DNA of 64,000 nt from positions 1 through 64,000 of the forward strand of contig JALKBU010000116.1 in assembly GCA_023091735.1 (NCBI GenBank), read 5' to 3'. The notes under the pieces are model-generated. The model was not told the DNA's origin, made no database searches, and saw nothing but the letters and a program-made list of their open reading frames with translations. Origin of the DNA: Trichomonas tenax. Its lineage: Eukaryota; Parabasalia; Trichomonadida; Trichomonadidae. Position numbers and translations under genes: made by a program. Within the stretch, counting starts at the first letter, position 1. Each line of letters opens with the position of its first letter. Below, piece by piece: positions 57,860 through 64,000 of the stretch.

Positions 57860-59135
57860 TATAGGGTGTGCAAGGGTGTGTTTAGCGCAGAAAGATCGAG
57901 AATGAGTTGAAATTTTATAATAACATCATTATAAACCCTATCAAATTTAAGCATTATAGCTATGGTTTGAAGTTTCTATTTCGATTATAAGTCACTCAAA
58001 TATCACAACTTTGACATCCGTCATTTTTTGCAAAATGTGGGTATCAAATTTTTTTCTTGCTTGAATATAGTGAGCAATAGCAAAGTGAAGATCAATTTAA
58101 GCATATGCATAGATAGGCCGAAAGATTATGAATCTGAATCTATAGAGAAAAATAAAAAATCAAGGCGGTGTAACTTGAATAACTCTATAAAAGCGAAACT
58201 GAATTTTTTGTGAAATTTCAAAAAAAGTGAAAACATTTTCATCATTTGTCATGATGTCATATTGTGTTCACAATCAACTACAATCTATATAAGGTTAATA
58301 TCCAATTAGTATATATCTTATTTATATATATTATATCGTTGTTTTACTTCATAATATCTGTATCAGATCAAAATAAAAAAATTACGTCATATTTTTCAAA
58401 TTTGTAATTGAATTGCTGTTTTGACCATATATATCAAACTTGACTTCATTCAATTGAAGAGAGTAATAGTACATCAACTATAGATCAATTGTGCCCCTAA
58501 GGAAAGTAATTGTCACATCTTACTAATTAATGTTAAAGCAAATATTCGATGGGAATCACATTTTTGTCAAAAAAATTGTGTTTGCGGAGAAAACATATCT
58601 TTCGAGATTTTCGTTTTCATATCATTAATAAATCATCTATCTACTAATGTTATTATAATCAATACTGTATCTATTATATACGGTAACTATTGTATATGTT
58701 TTTTATCAATCATTGGGTTGACTGTAATGAAAACAAAAAATCCCATCTCAGATTGTCAAAATTCGAACCGTCTCTATTTATGGGATTGCTTATCAGCAAC
58801 CTAAGATTCAGTTACAATTATGAGTATATCCATATATTATATACGAGGTATACTATACGTGTAATAGCAGAGAAAGACTGTTTCAAAAATTTTTTGAAGA
58901 GAGAGTGAAAATTGTTTCTTCGTCACATCAAAAAAATGAACATTTTGGCGCCAATTTTTCCCACGAAACTGCTCTTGGACTCAATTTTGATTTTATATCC
59001 CACCATGGCGCCAAAATTATATGACACATTTCTCTATATAAGAGTCATTATAGGTGTATTTTATATATGTGTTAATAGAATGATTCAGATTTGCTCCAAT
59101 CTTTCTGCGCTAAATACACCCTTGAACACCCTATA
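57860..59135. mobile_element. 1.28-kb element with about 38-bp terminal inverted repeats
   Basis: The left end reads TATAGGGTGTGCAAGGGTGT then GTTTAGCGCAGAAAGATC; the right end reversed reads TATAGGGTGTTCAAGGGTGT then ATTTAGCGCAGAAAGATT. Only a few positions differ. The borders are TA-rich, so a TA or TATA target duplication cannot be separated from the repeat. The interior has no transposase frame that I recognise; a 61-codon frame (58028-58213) is the longest near the left end. Confidence 0.75.
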
Positions 59136-59772
59136 TATAACCATTAATATTATGAATAACTCACAAACATCAAATTTGTTAATCATATATCCTAATCAAA
59201 CAACAATAAATGATCAAAGATAAACATTCATTGATATCATCAATGTATTGCATGCCAATTGCTGTAAGCACCGTAAATCAACTAGATTATATAATTGCCC
59301 TTAAAATCTATTAAATTGAAGATTAATAGCGAATCTTAAATTATTGACTTAATATCAACTCAATGATTAGAAATGATTTAATTTTTCCTGATAAAACGAA
59401 TATACATTATTCTGGGGTATATTGTTAATGTCTTTGTTCTTCATGGATTAAATCACATTGTCTCAAATAAAAGCGATTTTAGAAATAACATTTTCATCAT
59501 TTATCATAAGAATGAAAAGTGTTATATAAAAGACAAAGATTAGAATAAATACTAGTTTTATATGTGATTAATATCAAAATGTCAATTCACTTTAACTATT
59601 AATATTTCTATCAAGATATCTTCAATCAATATCAATCTTCTCCAAATTCTTCGCAATTTTACTATACGCATCCACTTAAAGAATATGTTATAATTTTTAT
59701 ATTTTGAATAATGAAAAACGCAATAAAAATGATGATTTGTGTTCGAGACTAAAATAACCTTATGAAAATTTG

Positions 59773-59780
59773 TCACTTTT
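59773..59780 (+). promoter_or_regulatory. Initiator TCACTTTT
   Basis: Matches TCAYTW and lies three bases before the ATG at 59784. Confidence 0.6.
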
Positions 59781-59783
59781 ATT

Positions 59784-60965
59784 ATGTCGGCTTTTTCGAA
59801 CAAACCAAAATTTTATAATTTATTAAACAAACCACCTCAAAAACGCGATGCGCAGCATATCCCTTCGGGAAAGAGCAAATTGACAAAAGGAATTAAAGTT
59901 TCTACAGTTTTTAGACATAATACAACAAATGATGAAAGAATTAACGAAAGATCGTACTTCTCAGCGTTTGTTATTTTCGTATTTTTCTACGTCTCGGCAT
60001 TTTCAGTCTCATTCTTCATTAAGCCAACAAAATTAGAAATAAAATCGAATGTTATAGACATATTAGACCAGATTATTGCCAATAAAATTACTAACGAATA
60101 CATATTAGTTATAATTTCGTCGTTGATTATATCACTATTCGCTTTCAGATTTTATTCTTTATCAACAATTTTCTTTTATTCACCAAGTATCGGAGTTTTG
60201 ACAACTTTATGCATTTTCATCGATAAAAATATGATTAAAATGATATACTCATCGATTAGCTTCACTTTAACTTTGTTTTTAGTTTTATCTACGATTTTCT
60301 ATTCGTTAATGATGAAAAGATCAAATATATTATCACTTAAGTGGATATTGTGTGTAATTTTGTCCATATTGTCCGCCTCTCTCTCAACAATAATTAGATA
60401 TGAATTATGTTTCATGTTTATTGTTCCTTTCATTATTATGATTGGTTGTTTCACATCTCCAAACGCCAGAAATTGGCCTATTCCGACACTTTTCTTCATA
60501 TTATTCTCTGCTATTTCGATAATGACATTACTCAAAATCGATTCGACATATCACATCATGCGCTTATCCTTTGACTTTCCTTCCACCAAAGAGTGTTTCG
60601 CGGCCATATTCAGTGCTGATAGTAACGGAATGTTGCCATTGATGACTCTCTCATTCTTCATAGTTTTAGTGTTGCAAACTATTAAGAATAACAAAATGAT
60701 TTTCTCCACAGATATATTGATATCGTTGTTTGCCATCATGATAGCAACTATATCATCACTATGTGCTTTCATATCAGACATCCCTGACTTGCAGCTGCGT
60801 GGCATTGCTTGTAGATTAATGAATCTTTCTATCATCTCAAGTATCATTTCCTCCAACGCTAGAATGGGAATCAGCTGCATGATAGTCTGTATTACATACG
60901 CTGTTGTTAACTTATTTATAGAATTACCACATAATCATTTATATAATACCAATATTTTTGTTTAA
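59784..60965 (+). CDS. Polytopic membrane protein (about ten spans), unknown
   Basis: A 393-residue protein. The first 55 residues are basic and hydrophilic (NKPPQKRDAQHIPSGKSKLT). About ten hydrophobic segments follow (FSAFVIFVFFYVSAFSVSFF, EYILVIISSLIISLFAF, FTLTLFLVLSTIFYSLM, WILCVILSILSASLSTIIR, FMFIVPFIIMIGCF, TLFFILFSAISIMTLL, LMTLSFFIVLVLQ, ILISLFAIMIATISSLCAF). No transporter signature was recognised; the loops are short. The first-ATG start is supported by an initiator three bases upstream. Confidence 0.7.
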   Translation: MSAFSNKPKFYNLLNKPPQKRDAQHIPSGKSKLTKGIKVSTVFRHNTTNDERINERSYFSAFVIFVFFYVSAFSVSFFIKPTKLEIKSNVIDILDQIIANKITNEYILVIISSLIISLFAFRFYSLSTIFFYSPSIGVLTTLCIFIDKNMIKMIYSSISFTLTLFLVLSTIFYSLMMKRSNILSLKWILCVILSILSASLSTIIRYELCFMFIVPFIIMIGCFTSPNARNWPIPTLFFILFSAISIMTLLKIDSTYHIMRLSFDFPSTKECFAAIFSADSNGMLPLMTLSFFIVLVLQTIKNNKMIFSTDILISLFAIMIATISSLCAFISDIPDLQLRGIACRLMNLSIISSIISSNARMGISCMIVCITYAVVNLFIELPHNHLYNTNIFV

Positions 60966-61142
60966 ACTTATTTCTTTTGATATTTGCATAAATCATGAAA
61001 ACTTCTTTCTCACATCAAACAAAAAAAACTTAGAGATAATGATTTCTTCAATATCAATTTATTTATAAAGTCGTAAATACATTATTCAATAATGTTAGTT
61101 ATTCGCGAATTGTAAAAATATTAATTATTAAAAATTAACCAT

Positions 61143-64000
61143 TTAAATTATTGCATCCAAAGGCTGAGTAAGCTCAGACTTGAGGTATGCTGGTTTTCTA
61201 CACTTGAGAGCTAAAGCAATGATCAAAGCAATCACTACGATTGCGAGTGCACAAACAACTGTGATGAAGACGATGCGCTCAACTTTGGCCTTCTTTGTGA
61301 CGACTTGTCCACTGACTTCTGCAGCCTGCTCAAATGGAATATCGCCTCTTACGATCTTGATGCCATCGGCGATCTTGAAGAATCCTGGATAGTCGGAGAA
61401 TGGAATGATGAGAGTGCCGCTCTGAACGTCAACCTTCTTATCTGAAGAAACTCCATAAGAAGATGGTTGAACTCTGATGTGAAGTTTGTCCTTTGTTGAG
61501 ATTGTAACATCGGACTTAAGCTCCTTTTCGCCTTTAACTTCAACGGCACCATTCATGATGAAGTTGACTGTGTGGAATGGAAGGAGAACACTGTCAAGCT
61601 TAACATTGGAACCTAAAGTGATGTTGTGGTCGCCTTCATCCATGATGTTGATTGTTGGAACATCAACGAACTCCTTGCCAAGCTTCTCGTAGTTCTTGAG
61701 GTTGGAGCAAAGTGTTGTTGTTGTGACTGGGCCTGAGACAGAGTTAGCATCGATGATGCAGATGAACTTCGCCTTTGGCTTATCCTTGAAGTCAGCGGCG
61801 ACGTTGCCGAGAATGATCTCAGAATCACTTTCACCAGTGAATCTGACTGATTCGACAACTTCATTCTTGAGTGGCTTGAATGTTCCTTTCTTGATAGACT
61901 TTAATGTGAATGTTGGAACCTTGTCGAGGCTTGTTCCTGTGAGATAGATTGTGTAGCCGTCGAAGATGTTGTCTCTCAACTTATCAATGTTCATGTAATC
62001 GAGTGCCAACATGTTTGCTGGGCATTGTGTTGGAGAGCTGCCTGTGTAAACGCAGATCTCGTCCTTGTTTCTTAAGTGGACATCAAACATTGTTGAATCA
62101 TACTCGAAGATTGATGGAACTTCCCAGTAATGAGAATTGATTGTTGATCTACGATTGAAGTTTGGCATAACCTTTCCCTTCTTGGAGGACTTGGCTGGGT
62201 TTGTGAACCATGTGTAGTCGAACGTGATTCGACGTGTTCTGAATGATGGGACGTATGTAATGTCTCCAGATCCATGGCGGAACACTCTAAGATTTCCATT
62301 GGAGCGGATTTCGACTTCTGCTTTGATTTCATAATTTCCAACCTTAACGGAGTTGTCATTAACGATAATTGTTGAATTGAAATTGTTAACAATGACGAAC
62401 TTGTCTGCCTTGAATCCATTGTTATATGGAGCACTGCTCAAGAGCATTTCCTTGGCCTTAACTGAGCCAGTGACTGTTGTATCATAGATTCTGATGTTAT
62501 CGGCATTCAACGACTCGCAGGAGATTTGGCCGCGTCTTGAGATCTGAATTGTCTTAGCTGTGAGTGATCCAAGTTGAACTTGTGCATCTCTCTCGACTGT
62601 GATGATTGTGATTGTTCCGTTAGCATCAGCCTTCATCTGGCTTGCATCAACCTTCTTTGTTGGATCGAACTCGATCTTTGTATAGCCGGCTGTGCACACG
62701 CTGTCCTTAAGAGCGAAGCAGTAGTGGCCTGCCTGGATTTCCCTCTTCTGTGCTGATTCTGGTAACTTAACGAGCTTGTCATCTGGGAAATCTTGTGTGA
62801 ATGATCCAATGAACAATGTTGCGCCTTCATCTGACTTGACATCGATTTGCTTAACTACCTTTGTCGCCTTCTTCCATGTCTCATCGAAAATGATGCTTGT
62901 TGGATATGTCTGGTGGTTGAACCTGTTTCTGCGGTATCTGTGTGTGGCAATGAAATCTGGAATATTATTGTAATCTGGAGCATCATCGAAGTGAACTAAA
63001 ACGCGGGCTCCTTCGTTAAGTTCGAATGTGATATCTTTAGCATAATCTGTGAGTTTATAGCTATCTAAAACGATATCATTCTGGCTGATCTTGATGTTTC
63101 CTGTGCCTGTTGTAAGTTTTATGGCATTGATGATTGTCTCTGTTAACTGGTACTGTGAGAAGTATGCAGCATCAGCATGCAATGTTCCAATGTTGTTGAA
63201 CTGTTCTGTCATCTTGATGTAGCCTCTATTGACAAATGCCTCGTTAATGGTGACGCTGTCGCCGACGAGGTTGATGTTATCAGATTCGACAATATTCATG
63301 AAACCGATGAGTTTGGCGAAAGTTGTGTTGCCTTGGCCATGAATTCTGTAGCTCTTTCCATCAAATGTTGGCATTGCTGTGCTCGTTGAGTCCATGATAT
63401 AGACTTCGGTGATGTAGTTGGCCTTTGTCTGGTTGAACTTGATTGGATTGACTTGAGTGAAGTCGACTTGCATCTTTGTTGTGAAGTTACGGCAAAGCTT
63501 TCCCTTTTCCTCTGAAGAATAGAGGCAGTAAATTCCTTTGTTGTTAGTGCGTCTTTCGAAGTGGCCTTTAACAGTGTAGGCATCTGGTAATCTTTGGAAT
63601 TCAGATATTAGAACAGCTGAATCACCCTGAGGAATGATAACAAGACCTCTCTTGTTGAAGCGGTAAAAGACTGAATCAAACTGAGCAGTAAACTCGAGGA
63701 ACTTTGTGCCATCACCGAAAACTTCAATGATTGGAAGGATGTCAACTTCGTGGCCATCAAGACCAATCCTGAATGGCTGTGATTCTGAAGCACGGCGATT
63801 AACGTTGATCTTGATTGTGTGATATGTATCGACTGGGATAAGTTTTGCGCTTTCTGAGTCTCTTGGGAATAACAATGTTCCCTTAGAACCAGAGTTGACA
63901 CCCTTTGGACCAACCTGATCCATTATAACTGTAATGTAAGCCTTTGTGAGGTTGTGCTTAAGGCAGTCAATAGAGGAGTAGTAAACAGTCTGCTTGTCGA
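61143..64000 (-). CDS. Large type I surface protein, N-terminus beyond the window (partial)
   Basis: The frame is open from the stop at 61143 to the window edge; the internal methionine at 63923 is not the start, since coding sequence (KQTVYYSSIDCLKHNLTKAY) continues upstream. At least 950 residues are visible: a long beta-rich, Ser/Thr/Lys-rich ectodomain with regularly spaced strands, cysteines in pairs and recurrent 'DSxxxSAxxI' type turns, then one membrane span (VVCALAIVVIALIIALALKC) and a 17-residue tail (RKPAYLKSELTQPLDAII). Codon use is biased as in highly expressed genes. The architecture matches the other two anchored proteins in the window but the chain is much longer. The exact family is not recognised; trichomonad Pmp-like or adhesin-like proteins are candidates. 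Confidence 0.75.
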   Translation of the reverse strand, partial: DKQTVYYSSIDCLKHNLTKAYITVIMDQVGPKGVNSGSKGTLLFPRDSESAKLIPVDTYHTIKINVNRRASESQPFRIGLDGHEVDILPIIEVFGDGTKFLEFTAQFDSVFYRFNKRGLVIIPQGDSAVLISEFQRLPDAYTVKGHFERRTNNKGIYCLYSSEEKGKLCRNFTTKMQVDFTQVNPIKFNQTKANYITEVYIMDSTSTAMPTFDGKSYRIHGQGNTTFAKLIGFMNIVESDNINLVGDSVTINEAFVNRGYIKMTEQFNNIGTLHADAAYFSQYQLTETIINAIKLTTGTGNIKISQNDIVLDSYKLTDYAKDITFELNEGARVLVHFDDAPDYNNIPDFIATHRYRRNRFNHQTYPTSIIFDETWKKATKVVKQIDVKSDEGATLFIGSFTQDFPDDKLVKLPESAQKREIQAGHYCFALKDSVCTAGYTKIEFDPTKKVDASQMKADANGTITIITVERDAQVQLGSLTAKTIQISRRGQISCESLNADNIRIYDTTVTGSVKAKEMLLSSAPYNNGFKADKFVIVNNFNSTIIVNDNSVKVGNYEIKAEVEIRSNGNLRVFRHGSGDITYVPSFRTRRITFDYTWFTNPAKSSKKGKVMPNFNRRSTINSHYWEVPSIFEYDSTMFDVHLRNKDEICVYTGSSPTQCPANMLALDYMNIDKLRDNIFDGYTIYLTGTSLDKVPTFTLKSIKKGTFKPLKNEVVESVRFTGESDSEIILGNVAADFKDKPKAKFICIIDANSVSGPVTTTTLCSNLKNYEKLGKEFVDVPTINIMDEGDHNITLGSNVKLDSVLLPFHTVNFIMNGAVEVKGEKELKSDVTISTKDKLHIRVQPSSYGVSSDKKVDVQSGTLIIPFSDYPGFFKIADGIKIVRGDIPFEQAAEVSGQVVTKKAKVERIVFITVVCALAIVVIALIIALALKCRKPAYLKSELTQPLDAII

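Larger units (their letters stand above)
57015..59783. other. 2.8-kb gene-free region with inverted-repeat element
   Basis: Divergent intergenic region. It contains the initiator of the BTB gene (57028), the element at 57860-59135, E2F-like TTTTGGCGCCAA strings inside that element, and the initiator of the next gene at 59773. Small frames (57535-57810, 58690-58908, 58912-59223) lack recognisable protein features. Confidence 0.45.

Noticed and set aside
63608..63913. Several 60-120-codon frames within the large surface protein gene at 61143-64000
   Set aside because: All are out-of-phase or antisense shadows of the continuous minus-strand frame.

Overview
The window looks like nuclear DNA of a parabasalid (trichomonad) protist, most likely a Tritrichomonas-type genome. 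Reasons: AT-rich DNA with long intronless genes; very short leaders in which a TCACTTTT-type initiator (the trichomonad Inr consensus TCAYTW) lies 5-25 nt before many ATGs; and several trichomonad protein families (ankyrin proteins with the N-terminal repeat module, beta-helix type surface proteins with a C-terminal anchor, TP-rich surface-protein tails, PAS/cyclase-type membrane proteins, cysteine-rich small GTPase tails). The species call is inference; no rRNA is present. | Layout. 0-8 kb: an ARM-like protein, an ORF with no ATG next to a duplicated 91-bp segment, a broken ankyrin gene, another ARM-like gene and casein kinase 2 beta. 8-13 kb: UDP-glucose pyrophosphorylase, then 3.4 kb of AT-rich DNA with decayed repeats. 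13-26 kb: a decayed small GTPase, an LRR/multi-membrane-span protein, a USP-type deubiquitinase, an ankyrin protein with a mariner-like insertion in its upstream region, and a CNG/HCN-like potassium channel. 26-31 kb: ribosomal proteins eL39 and eL31, a VPS9-like protein, and the stub of a surface protein. 31-35 kb: gene-free and repeat-rich. 35-40 kb: an iron alcohol dehydrogenase with two in-frame TGA codons, a truncated and frameshifted PAS/cyclase-type gene, and a surface protein. 40-43 kb: a helical protein and a 1.7-kb element with long inverted repeats and an integrase remnant. 43-57 kb: dynamin, a FOP/FOR20-like LisH protein, a surface protein, a large cytoplasmic scaffold-like protein, a membrane protein, a membrane-anchored dynamin-superfamily GTPase and a BTB/glutaminase-fold-like fusion. 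57-64 kb: another inverted-repeat element, a polytopic membrane protein and the C-terminal part of a large surface protein that runs off the window. | How it fits together. Genes are independent, monocistronic and on both strands. Membrane-traffic functions are frequent (dynamin, VPS9 GEF, EHD-like GTPase, possible p115-like protein), as are surface proteins. Three candidate promoter classes can be read from the sequence: TCAYTTTT initiator genes; genes with clusters of TTTACATGTC upstream; and two ribosomal genes sharing GGCGGTT plus CCTTT next to the ATG. At least five genes are clearly broken and at least four inverted-repeat elements are present, so the region is subject to gene decay and transposon activity.
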